From RUG563 sp964423675 (GTDB lineage Bacteria > Bacillota > Clostridia > Christensenellales > Aristaeellaceae): DNA of 14,094 nt. Both the position numbers and the translations under genes were made by a program. The notes beneath the pieces are model-generated. The model made no database searches, was not told the origin of the DNA, and saw only the letters and a program-made list of their open reading frames with translations. Positions 7,946 through 14,039 of the stretch are shown piece after piece (the first letter of the stretch is position 1; each line of letters opens with the position of its first letter). The DNA lies in the NCBI GenBank assembly GCA_964423675.1, contig CAYRFP010000050.1, positions 1 through 14,094 on the forward strand, given 5' to 3'.

Positions 7946-7973
7946 AAAAATCCTTTTTCTTGGAAGAAAAAGG
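7946..7973 (-). terminator. Weak AT-rich hairpin, possible terminator of the metallopeptidase gene
   Basis: A perfect 10-bp inverted repeat CCTTTTTCTT/AAGAAAAAGG (7952-7961 and 7964-7973) has only 2 nt between its arms. On the minus strand it is followed by ATTTTTC, so it could end the gene whose stop is at 8076. The stem is AT-rich and the loop would have to open, so strength is doubtful. Confidence 0.35.
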
Positions 7974-8007
7974 CAAAATGAATAAGGCCTAAAAATGGTT
8001 TGCGGAG

Positions 8008-8041
8008 CAGGCGCGATTTCGGTCGCGCCTGTTTTGCTTTT
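8008..8041 (+). terminator. Rho-independent terminator after spoIIIE
   Basis: A 9-bp perfect GC-rich stem CAGGCGCGA/TCGCGCCTG (8008-8016 and 8023-8031) with a 6-nt loop is followed on the plus strand by TTTTGCTTTT. It lies 65 nt after the spoIIIE stop and ends the dpaAB-spoIIIE transcription block before a convergent gene. Confidence 0.9.
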
Positions 8042-8075
8042 GAATTGATGAAAAAAACGCGCGTTACGGATTTTG

Positions 8076-9644
8076 TTATGGATACTTGCTGTAATTCTGA
8101 TAGGCTTCCTGGATATACGCATTCCAGTCGTATACAAGCTCAGTATAGGATTTTGGAAGCGGTGTTCCATCACCGTAAAGAGAACGAATAACTGCTCTTT
8201 CGCCATATTGGCCAACCAGGTATTGAACAAAGGAGGAGCTTGCTACATAACTTGCGTTGGGATTGGAATAGCTTCTGCTCCATACAGCAATGTTTTCAAT
8301 TTCGCCGTAGTCTATTGCCATGTCGATCGGGCGATTGATTTTGCTTCGATATTCATAGACATAATGTGTGCCCTCAGAATCAGGCGTGTTGTTGTAGTCC
8401 TGATTCAAAAAGGCGATGCCGTAATGGTCATAGCGATAAGAAAAGTAACGCGTGAATCCTTCAGTTTTCCACATTTCCATGGAAGCTTGCGGCTGTGTCA
8501 AAGCATGAATATATTCGTGCATAAAGGAGTCGATATTTTTGACATATATTTTGTGCGTTCCGCTTTGATAAAAGGAATAGTTTGACGAGCCGCCGTTGTT
8601 AACGAAGAGGATGCTTAAGTTGTTTCTGTAGTCATCCAGAGCAAAAAGTGCCTGATACTGCTCCATTTGCTTTAAGTTTATTTCGAAGAATTGCTGAATA
8701 TCCGGATAGTTTTTATGCAGAAAGCCAGAGTATATCAGGGGATTAGACTGGAGATTGCGATCAATCCAATCCTTACCAACATAAAAAACTCCCAAATCGC
8801 TGGAAACCAGGTAATCAAAGGCCGTACCGCCGGAACCATATCGTAGGAGGGAGGGGATATAATTCAAGCCGTTGCTTTGATAATAAAGCGCCAGTTCCTT
8901 TCCAACAGCTTCCATGCCTTCTGCTGTATCGGAAGCGGACAGCAGCTTTTGCAGCGCTGCTTCTCCGTTTTCGGCTATGAAAAACTGAACGAAATTGCAG
9001 GCGAGCGCTTGTGCGGCCGTTGCGTCCTGTTCGCCCACAAAGGCGGCGTTCAGGCAAAGCAGATTCAGATCACACACGGAGGAAACACTTGGTATGACGA
9101 ATTCTCTTTCCGGCGCAGAAGACCAGGCATATTCGCTGCAAAGCCAATGAGCATAGCCATACGCCAGCCCGTAATGACTAAACTTTCCGTAAACAGCAAG
9201 GAGTACGTTCGTGACATAATCCGGCGTTTCCCATGCGCATACCGGCTGATACAGCTTGTTTTCTTCAAGGTAAAGGCCATCGTAAGTATCCGGCGAAAAA
9301 ACATAGATTTCTGGCAATGCGCCTTCAATGGATTGATTCGCCAGAATTTTGTCAGTGGCTTCGATGCAAAGGCTTCTTTCAGCTTTTTCGATAGCGGGAT
9401 CAAAGTAGTATTTCACAAAGGAAGAAGCAGTAAGTTCCATCTCCATGCGGAAGGAATACTGTGCTTCTTTTTCGGAATAAACGATTTGCTCCGAATGATA
9501 AATGTATTCCATCAACTGGCCGCTTGGCAGCTCATCTGCATATCCGGCCTGTAGAATAAGTAGAGCCAAAAGCAGCAATACCGCCGTGCGAATTGTGCCG
9601 GTTGCCACTCTTTTCGTCTTTCTGCTGTTGTTTTCCCTGTTCAT
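8076..9644 (-). CDS. Secreted HExxH metallopeptidase (gluzincin / peptidase MA-like)
   Basis: The 522-residue protein has a basic N-terminus, a hydrophobic segment (about 20-33) and a possible signal peptidase site after GYA (residue 36), so it is probably exported. The zinc-binding motif HEYIH is at 376-380, and WKTEGFTRYFS follows with its Glu at 395. This resembles the WxxEGxAxYF third-ligand helix of gluzincins such as M1 and the peptidase MA-like group, with 14 residues between the second His and the Glu. Further on, SSFVQYLVGQYGERAVIRSLYGDG fits the C-terminal helices of MA-like enzymes. Residues of about 40-340 are not recognised. I prefer ATG 9644, with AGAAGG about 8 nt upstream, over a TTG at 9689 that would place a possible promoter inside the gene. 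It converges on spoIIIE. Rows I counted are about 43-45% GC, lower than neighbours. The substrate is unknown. Confidence 0.75.
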   Translation of the reverse strand: MNRENNSRKTKRVATGTIRTAVLLLLALLILQAGYADELPSGQLMEYIYHSEQIVYSEKEAQYSFRMEMELTASSFVKYYFDPAIEKAERSLCIEATDKILANQSIEGALPEIYVFSPDTYDGLYLEENKLYQPVCAWETPDYVTNVLLAVYGKFSHYGLAYGYAHWLCSEYAWSSAPEREFVIPSVSSVCDLNLLCLNAAFVGEQDATAAQALACNFVQFFIAENGEAALQKLLSASDTAEGMEAVGKELALYYQSNGLNYIPSLLRYGSGGTAFDYLVSSDLGVFYVGKDWIDRNLQSNPLIYSGFLHKNYPDIQQFFEINLKQMEQYQALFALDDYRNNLSILFVNNGGSSNYSFYQSGTHKIYVKNIDSFMHEYIHALTQPQASMEMWKTEGFTRYFSYRYDHYGIAFLNQDYNNTPDSEGTHYVYEYRSKINRPIDMAIDYGEIENIAVWSRSYSNPNASYVASSSFVQYLVGQYGERAVIRSLYGDGTPLPKSYTELVYDWNAYIQEAYQNYSKYP

Positions 9645-9677
9645 CCACGCCGCCTTCTTTCCACTTGCATCGCCTTT

Positions 9678-9706
9678 ATCATAAAGCAAAAAGCGCCGGA
9701 AAGCAA
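9678..9706 (-). promoter_or_regulatory. Possible promoter of the metallopeptidase gene
   Basis: On the minus strand TTGCTT (9706-9701) and TATGAT (9683-9678) are 17 nt apart. The -10 box matches at five of six positions but the -35 only at three. A transcript starting near 9671 would support ATG 9644 as the start codon. Confidence 0.28.
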
Positions 9707-9743
9707 TAGGAAACAGTGAAAACCATGTGCCGTTGGATGCCTT

Positions 9744-10949
9744 TTATCTTCCAACTTGGGTGTTATCCCGCTGTCGGTTTTGCATGGCTTCGATAGGGTG
9801 CGGCGCAATCTCAAAACGGTAATCGCTGCCGGTTTTTTCGATGAGACGCATAACGACCCGATGAGACGGGACGTTTTCGCGGTCGCATAGGCGCTGCTGA
9901 TAACGGAAAAAGTCCGCGCCCTGAGGAAGCTGACCTACCGGCACGTAACGTTCCCGCTGAGCCGTTAAACCAATAGATTGCAGAATATCCCGCACATAGC
10001 CCTTGCTGGGTCCTAGCCGCAGAGGATCCGGAAAAGCGGGCAGCCGCGGGCGTTCGCCTTTTTCGGCTTCCATAAGTGCGCATAGCTTTTGCAAATGCGC
10101 CAATTCGTGATCCCTTTCTTCCAGGAACAATTGCCGCATAGCGGCGTTTTCCTCTTCCCGCGCACAGGAATCATACAAATAGGCTTCGGCGTATTGCGTC
10201 CAGAGAAATTGCTCCAGCGGCTCCATGGATGGGAAAAGGGAACCGAAATGCGTGGCGTGTTGCTGCGCTAGCAGAGACAACTCCAGATACAGTCCGCGCG
10301 CGTCAGGATCCGCAGCCTGAGATGTGGCGCGCAGATAAAATGCTTCTTTTTCCCGCATAACCGCAAAGAGCAGAAGCAGCGAAAGCCGGGAAAGTGTATC
10401 TGCATCTGTTGACAGCGGATGCCGTACTTCATCATACGGATGACGATGGCAGGCGATCAGCGGCCGGCCAGGCATGATTTCTGCATAGCCTTGCAGGAAT
10501 TGCTGGGCCGAAGCGTTTTCCAGCAGCATCATGAGATTGGACAGCCGATATAATTCGTCCAAGTATTCAGGCAACACAAAATGCAGCGCCAGCCGCAATG
10601 CGCCTTCGGGCAGCCGCTGTGCCAGCACGGCGCATAGATCTAAGGAAAGCAGCGCGTAAATGATCCCTTGCCGAAGCGGGGAGACAGCGTCAGGCTGGAG
10701 AACAGATAGGGTGGCTTGCTGTCGCGCGTCAATTCGTCGAATCAGTGCCAAATCCCGCCGTGTATCCTGGCTGGAAAAGGGCAGGGAAAGCAGGGAAGAA
10801 TCCTGAACAGCCGCCGTTTCCATAGCAAAAAGCAGCAAAAGCCGCGCTTTTGCATGGGGATGATCCTCTGGGACAGGGACCGTAGCCAAGGAAGCAAGAG
10901 ATGCAAGCCCCTGCTCTAAGGCAGGTGGAACCGGATCAAAAGGGTGCAT
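9744..10949 (-). CDS. Ferritin-like helical-bundle protein, probably forespore-expressed
   Basis: A 401-residue, strongly helical protein without a signal peptide. Several helices carry acidic and histidine residues as in ferritin-like diiron proteins: EYLDELYRLSNLM (128-140), REKEAFYLRAT (199-209), LLAQQHATHF (226-235), QYAEAYLYDSC (252-262) and EERDHELAHL (277-286), the last holding a clear EExxH. The helix at 226-235 has AQQHATH where a second ExxH would be expected, so the metal site may be altered or lost. A distinctive PGRPLIACHRHPYDEVR segment lies at 160-176. I recall similar uncharacterised proteins in Clostridia but cannot confirm this. The start has GGAGG 8 nt upstream. A sigma-G-type promoter (10997-10968) lies directly before it. 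The biochemical role is unknown. Confidence 0.7.
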   Translation of the reverse strand: MHPFDPVPPALEQGLASLASLATVPVPEDHPHAKARLLLLFAMETAAVQDSSLLSLPFSSQDTRRDLALIRRIDARQQATLSVLQPDAVSPLRQGIIYALLSLDLCAVLAQRLPEGALRLALHFVLPEYLDELYRLSNLMMLLENASAQQFLQGYAEIMPGRPLIACHRHPYDEVRHPLSTDADTLSRLSLLLLFAVMREKEAFYLRATSQAADPDARGLYLELSLLAQQHATHFGSLFPSMEPLEQFLWTQYAEAYLYDSCAREEENAAMRQLFLEERDHELAHLQKLCALMEAEKGERPRLPAFPDPLRLGPSKGYVRDILQSIGLTAQRERYVPVGQLPQGADFFRYQQRLCDRENVPSHRVVMRLIEKTGSDYRFEIAPHPIEAMQNRQRDNTQVGR

Positions 10950-10967
10950 ATGTTTTTCCTCCGCCTT

Positions 10968-10997
10968 TACTATGCCAAGAAAACGCTGCTTTTATGC
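10968..10997 (-). promoter_or_regulatory. Sigma-G-type promoter of the ferritin-like gene
   Basis: On the minus strand GCATA (10997-10993), an 18-nt spacer and CATAGTA (10974-10968) match the forespore sigma-G consensus GMATR-N18-CATNNTA at every defined position. One caution: the predicted start near 10961 falls at the edge of the GGAGG ribosome binding site (10962-10958), so the leader would be very short. Confidence 0.6.
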
Positions 10998-11008
10998 AAA
11001 CAAAATGC

Positions 11009-11030
11009 CGTTTCATATGGCAATGAAACG
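11009..11030. repeat. Inverted repeat between the divergent promoters
   Basis: Perfect 8-bp arms CGTTTCAT and ATGAAACG flank a 6-nt centre. The repeat sits between the -35 regions of the leftward ferritin-like gene and the rightward 102-residue gene, so it could be a shared operator. No T-tract follows on either strand, so it is not a normal terminator. Confidence 0.5.
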
Positions 11031-11063
11031 ACACAGGAAAGCGTCACCTTTTGCTTCGGCGGC

Positions 11064-11092
11064 GCATAGCGTAATAGGGAAATTCCATAATT
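11064..11092 (+). promoter_or_regulatory. Sigma-G-like promoter of the 102-residue gene
   Basis: GCATA (11064-11068), 17 nt, then CATAATT (11086-11092) fits GMATR-N17/18-CATNNTA with one mismatch at the last base. The predicted start near 11099 lies just before the GAAGGGGGAG site, the same tight geometry as on the divergent side. Confidence 0.4.
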
Positions 11093-11115
11093 TGTGGATA
11101 GAAGGGGGAGTAAAA

Positions 11116-11424
11116 ATGACACCCGATCCCAGAGACCAATCGCCCTTTGCAGCGCTGAGTTTTTCCCAGCAGCAGGATCGTTGGCGGGAATGGCGCTCTC
11201 GTCAGCTGGATTATCAGGAAACCCCACTGGAGCCGCTTTCGCCAAGGCCTGCGCAAGAAAAACGCGCTTCTGCGCCGCCGACGCTTACGCTGCCGTTTCT
11301 TCGTCAGCCCGCGCCGACACGGCATCAGGAACTGGATCAGGTGCTTGCCCGCCATGCGCTGGCAGCCCGCCGTGCCGGTGCATTTCAGCCCGTCACATCA
11401 AAAAATGACGAATCACCCCAATGA
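11116..11424 (+). CDS. Small proline-rich hypothetical protein
   Basis: A 102-residue protein I do not recognise. It is hydrophilic, without a signal peptide or membrane segment. An aromatic-basic stretch QDRWREWRSRQLDY (20-33) is followed by a Pro-rich middle (37-67) and a helical, Arg/Ala-rich end (about 69-88). The start at ATG 11116 is supported by GAAGGGGGAG 5-6 nt upstream; the frame is open back to 10972, but earlier ATGs lack a ribosome binding site and would run through the promoter. It is divergent from the ferritin-like gene with sigma-G-like promoters on both sides, which suggests a forespore role. The last 32 nt overlap the convergent TraX-family gene. The ribosome binding site and promoter make it a likely real gene; the function is unknown. 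Confidence 0.62.
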   Translation: MTPDPRDQSPFAALSFSQQQDRWREWRSRQLDYQETPLEPLSPRPAQEKRASAPPTLTLPFLRQPAPTRHQELDQVLARHALAARRAGAFQPVTSKNDESPQ

Positions 11425-12145
11425 CAAGCAGATGTCCGGGATAGGCCAGATAGGAAATCGCTTTGGATAGCCGAAATCGTTTCGGCGCTCGCCAGAGCAT
11501 CAGTGGGAGTGCCAGCACCGCGTAGAACTGTACACGGCTGAGCGTGGCAAGCAAAGAACGAGCCTGGGGGAGAAAGAAAATGGAATGGGGAAAAGAAACG
11601 CCCAGAAATGAAGAAATGGCCAGCGTATCCTGTGCCCAGAACAGGCAAAAGCTGATCATCATGGCTGTCAATCCGCCTCGGCTTTTCCGCGCACTGTAAA
11701 GCAGCAAAAGGAACAGAACGCCCTTCCAGCCATAATCCATGCTGACACACAACGGGGCCAGTAGCGCTAGTGCCGGAGCCCAATACTGGCTGCCGTAGCG
11801 CTTTTCGCGCAGGCCAATGATGCCCAGTAGCCCGATCAGCAGCGTGGCAAAAATGTTTAACTCCTGCCAACTGTGACCCATCGCCCATACATAACAGGGC
11901 TGGGATAGAAGCCCTACCAACATAAGACGCATGGCGTATTTCTTCCAATCATGCGTATATACAGCGCCAACCACCAGACACCAGCCGTAAAGCGGGAATG
12001 CAATGCGCCCCAGTACTCGCAACTCCACGCAGCCTGGCATTAGGGCAGCACCGATATGATCCAGCACCATAAAAAGCAGCGCTAGCAGCTTAAGCAGACC
12101 AGTGTTTTCGTTTCCAGCAGTTTTAGCAGAAAGGCTTGTTTCCAT
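11393..12145 (-). CDS. TraX-family integral membrane protein
   Basis: A 250-residue polytopic membrane protein with about eight hydrophobic segments. It shows the TraX family pattern: LLKLLALLFMVLDHIGAAL (17-35) near the start, then a VLGRIAFPLYGWCLVVGA stretch with the conserved GRxAFP, RLMLVGLLSQP, and ELNIFATLLIGLLGI. TraX was named for the F-plasmid protein that N-acetylates pilin, but chromosomal Firmicute members have no known substrate, and no conjugation genes are nearby. I place the start at ATG 12145, with GAGGTGA 8 nt upstream; a GTG at 12157 that would add four residues lies inside that ribosome binding site. The 3' end overlaps the convergent small gene by 32 nt. A 7-bp palindrome lies upstream at 12167-12185. 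Confidence 0.88.
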   Translation of the reverse strand: METSLSAKTAGNENTGLLKLLALLFMVLDHIGAALMPGCVELRVLGRIAFPLYGWCLVVGAVYTHDWKKYAMRLMLVGLLSQPCYVWAMGHSWQELNIFATLLIGLLGIIGLREKRYGSQYWAPALALLAPLCVSMDYGWKGVLFLLLLYSARKSRGGLTAMMISFCLFWAQDTLAISSFLGVSFPHSIFFLPQARSLLATLSRVQFYAVLALPLMLWRAPKRFRLSKAISYLAYPGHLLVIGVIRHFLM

Positions 12146-12166
12146 TTGCAGACTCACCTCGTTTCG

Positions 12167-12185
12167 GGCAGAACATGATTCTGCC
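12167..12185. repeat. Palindrome upstream of the TraX-family gene
   Basis: Perfect 7-bp arms GGCAGAA and TTCTGCC flank a 5-nt centre, ending 21 nt before the start codon at 12145. It could be a regulator binding site or an mRNA leader hairpin. It does not match the GAAC-N4-GTTC LexA box. Confidence 0.4.
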
Positions 12186-12279
12186 GCATTTTTCGGGCTG
12201 TTTCTTTACAATTTGGCCGTGTGCAGGTCATACTTTTTGCATATGATGAAGCCATGGAAGCGCAATCCATAACTTCACT

Positions 12280-12325
12280 GTCCCGTCGCTTGGCCGCTGA
12301 AAAGGCGCGGCTCCTGCGGCGGGAC
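12280..12325 (+). other. GC-rich nested hairpin, possible structured RNA
   Basis: Outer arms GTCCCGTCGC (12280-12289) and GCGGCGGGAC (12316-12325) pair over 10 bp with one G-T wobble. Inside, GCCGC (12293-12297) pairs with GCGGC (12307-12311). On the plus strand a run of five T residues follows at 12332-12336, 6 nt after the stem, which is late for a normal terminator. A small RNA, an attenuator or chance are all possible. Confidence 0.35.
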
Positions 12326-12459
12326 AGACGATTTTTGGCTTATGGTCAGAGTTTTTAGAACAACTCGATTAGCAGCGCATCATGCTTCGTATGCAAACAA
12401 TCAGCAGGAACCCGTGCATCGGCATATTCTGCTTCCCCCTGCTGGTTGTCATAGGGATC

Positions 12460-13713
12460 CTACCTCAAATGCCGGAAGGGGACGAAGAAATCATGCTGGT
12501 ATTCGGAATTGGCGGGCAGTCGATAGGGATCTAAATTGCCAAAATAGAAATTCCATCGTTCCATATGCCCCATCCGATAGGCGGCGCCGCCAAAGGAGCA
12601 ATCTGCAAACAGCCAGCCAAAGGGCGCAACATAGAACTGTGCCCAATCGTGGCTGCCCACATCCAGCGGACTTACTTCCAGCCCGGACTGCCACCGTGCT
12701 GGAATCCCGGCAATGCGGCAGAGTGTAATAAACAAAAGCGCCTGCACGCCGCAGTCTCCCTTAAGCCCGGAGGCGGCATATTCAGCGATGCTGTGCATGG
12801 TTATGTAAGCGCGCATGTAGCAGTAAGTAACCTTCGTTGTAACGAAGTCGTAAATTCGCCGAGCTTTGCGTAGCGGGTTTTCTTCCTGTCCTACGATTTC
12901 CTTTGCCAGCATTCTGAGATAAGGCGTGAAAGCGATGTGGGGGAGATACTCGCTGGTGTAGAACGTAGGTTGCTGATCGCAGGCTAATTCCGGATCGGGA
13001 TCTTGGTAGCGCATATGGGTTTCATATGTGTATTCAACAAAGAACGGTTTATCCGGGATGGCGCGGAAACACACTGTGCGCTGCGGAAAATCCTCGGGGG
13101 CGATACAGGCGTTCGGATGGCTGCAATCAAGTAAATGAAAATTCTTTACTTGGGCATACTCAATGGGCAGGGGGAGATGGGCAGAAACCTGCTGGCCTTC
13201 CCGTCCGGCCACCGAATCAATGCGCAATTCGGAACGTACATGAAACCGGGCGTTCACGCCACCTTCGTTTTTCATGCGCTGGATGATTCCGTTGAGCATA
13301 GCGGCGTTTTCGCGCTTGTAGCGCAGTCGCCCTTCATCCTTAAGGCGCGGCTCAAAGCGAGGCTGCGTCTTAATCAGATTGGAGAGGAAATTGTTCTTAT
13401 AGCGCACTTCGCCGTTGATATACGCCCATTCCACCTGGTTCAGATCTCGTAGCTGTTCCAATTCCGCTTCTGTAAAGTCGTTAAAGCAGGATTGAAGCTG
13501 GGCAAGGGCGGCTTGCTGTGTGTGTGGATATTCACGGGGCCATAGGGCTGCGATTTCCTTTTCAAGTTCTAATCGCCGACGCAGCGCCAGCGGAATTTCC
13601 GTTTGCAGCTTCAGGTCAATCACACGGTTTAATCGCTCAAAATCTCCAAAGTATTTCAGCTTCAGCACGTCCTCTGGCAGGGGAACGGACAGATACTTCA
13701 AATCCGAATACAT
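12460..13713 (-). CDS. Transglutaminase-like domain protein, cytoplasmic
   Basis: A 417-residue protein with no signal peptide or membrane segment. The C-terminal third is a transglutaminase-like papain-fold domain: LKGDCGVQALLFITLCRIAG holds the nucleophile C321, GSHDWAQFY gives H355, and FADCSFGG gives D371, so the Cys-His-Asp triad is complete. About 300 N-terminal residues are unassigned: a charged helical part (about 15-100) with LRRRLELEKEIAALWP, then a probably beta-rich part. Such domains act as cysteine proteases, amidases or crosslinkers; which one is not clear. The start at 13713 is set by AAGGAGG 6 nt upstream; the frame is open 35 codons further, but that extension has no ribosome binding site. 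It is divergent from tRNA-Gly. No terminator was found downstream. Confidence 0.82.
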   Translation of the reverse strand: MYSDLKYLSVPLPEDVLKLKYFGDFERLNRVIDLKLQTEIPLALRRRLELEKEIAALWPREYPHTQQAALAQLQSCFNDFTEAELEQLRDLNQVEWAYINGEVRYKNNFLSNLIKTQPRFEPRLKDEGRLRYKRENAAMLNGIIQRMKNEGGVNARFHVRSELRIDSVAGREGQQVSAHLPLPIEYAQVKNFHLLDCSHPNACIAPEDFPQRTVCFRAIPDKPFFVEYTYETHMRYQDPDPELACDQQPTFYTSEYLPHIAFTPYLRMLAKEIVGQEENPLRKARRIYDFVTTKVTYCYMRAYITMHSIAEYAASGLKGDCGVQALLFITLCRIAGIPARWQSGLEVSPLDVGSHDWAQFYVAPFGWLFADCSFGGAAYRMGHMERWNFYFGNLDPYRLPANSEYQHDFFVPFRHLR

Positions 13714-13755
13714 CTTTTTCCTCCTTCGATGCGAAAAGATTACTGTTAAGTTCTG

Positions 13756-13797
13756 CCGAGAAAGAAAAAATCCTGCGAAATGATGAAAATTTCTCGG
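13756..13797. repeat. Inverted repeat upstream of the transglutaminase-like gene
   Basis: Perfect 8-bp arms CCGAGAAA (13756-13763) and TTTCTCGG (13790-13797) are separated by 26 nt. It lies between the transglutaminase-like gene start and the tRNA promoter, and could be an operator or a leader hairpin of the minus-strand gene. Confidence 0.35.
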
Positions 13798-13803
13798 GAT
13801 GTG

Positions 13804-13832
13804 TTGACAAGTCAGCAAAATTTGGTTACAAT
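13804..13832 (+). promoter_or_regulatory. Sigma-A promoter of tRNA-Gly (and probably tuf)
   Basis: A perfect TTGACA (13804-13809) and TACAAT (13827-13832) are exactly 17 nt apart. The predicted start near 13839 lies 5 nt before the mature tRNA 5' end. This is the strongest promoter in the window by match, as expected for tRNA and EF-Tu. Confidence 0.88.
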
Positions 13833-13843
13833 ATAAATCGAAT

Positions 13844-13917
13844 GCGGATGTAGTTCAATGGTAGAACTTCAGCTTCCCAAGCTGACCACGTGGGTTCGAT
13901 TCCCATCATCCGCTCCA
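13844..13917 (+). tRNA. tRNA-Gly, anticodon CCC
   Basis: The 74-nt sequence folds into a full cloverleaf. The acceptor arm is GCGGATG with CATCCGC. The D arm is GTTC/GAAC around the AATGGTA loop. The anticodon stem is TCAGC/GCTGA with loop TTCCCAA, giving anticodon CCC at 13876-13878. The T arm is GTGGG/CCCAT with loop TTCGATT, followed by discriminator T and an encoded CCA. It reads GGG codons. Confidence 0.95.
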
Positions 13918-14039
13918 CTGATGTGCCTGCGCTTTTGCAGCACGGAGGATCACCGGCTGGATGCCGGCTTTCCCAGGTTCGCCCGGCTGTTAGCCCGGCA
14001 TCATTTCTGTAAAAAACGGAAAACAGGAGGGAGATTCCC
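13918..14039 (+). other. Spacer between tRNA-Gly and tuf (tuf leader)
   Basis: These 122 nt hold no terminator after the tRNA, so tuf is probably read through from the tRNA promoter. An 8-bp inverted repeat GATGCCGG/CCGGCATC (13960-13967 and 13995-14002) could fold in the leader, and AGGAGG (14025-14030) is the tuf ribosome binding site. No second promoter was found by eye. Confidence 0.55.

Larger units (their letters stand above)
12146..12459. other. 314-nt gap between two minus-strand genes
   Basis: The gap holds the TraX-gene ribosome binding site, a palindrome at 12167-12185, a GC-rich hairpin at 12280-12325, and a long-loop inverted repeat with 12-bp arms (12397-12408 and 12438-12449, one G-T pair) just after the transglutaminase-like gene. 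No convincing terminator is seen for that gene. A weak promoter-like pair TTTACA (12205-12210) and CATACT (12229-12234) lies on the plus strand, 18 nt apart. A 34-codon frame at 12254-12358 has no clear ribosome binding site and is not called a gene. Confidence 0.5.

Noticed and set aside
8877..9554. Plus-strand open frame of 225 codons inside the metallopeptidase gene
   Set aside because: The opposite strand has a signal peptide, zinc motif and ribosome binding site; this frame has none.
12167..12185. LexA/SOS box upstream of the TraX-family gene
   Set aside because: The palindrome contains GAAC but lacks the matching GTTC at the required spacing.
12254..12358. 34-residue basic open frame in the 12146-12459 gap
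   Set aside because: No convincing ribosome binding site; its sequence contains the GC-rich hairpin, which explains the Arg-rich translation. It could be extended to a GTG at 12221, but that start has no ribosome binding site either.
12397..12449. 12-bp-arm inverted repeat as terminator of the transglutaminase-like gene
   Set aside because: The 29-nt loop and absence of a T-tract on the minus strand make it a poor intrinsic terminator.
12342..12728. Plus-strand open frame of 128 codons overlapping the end of the transglutaminase-like gene
   Set aside because: It is mostly antisense to a gene with an intact catalytic triad, and has no ribosome binding site or recognisable domain.
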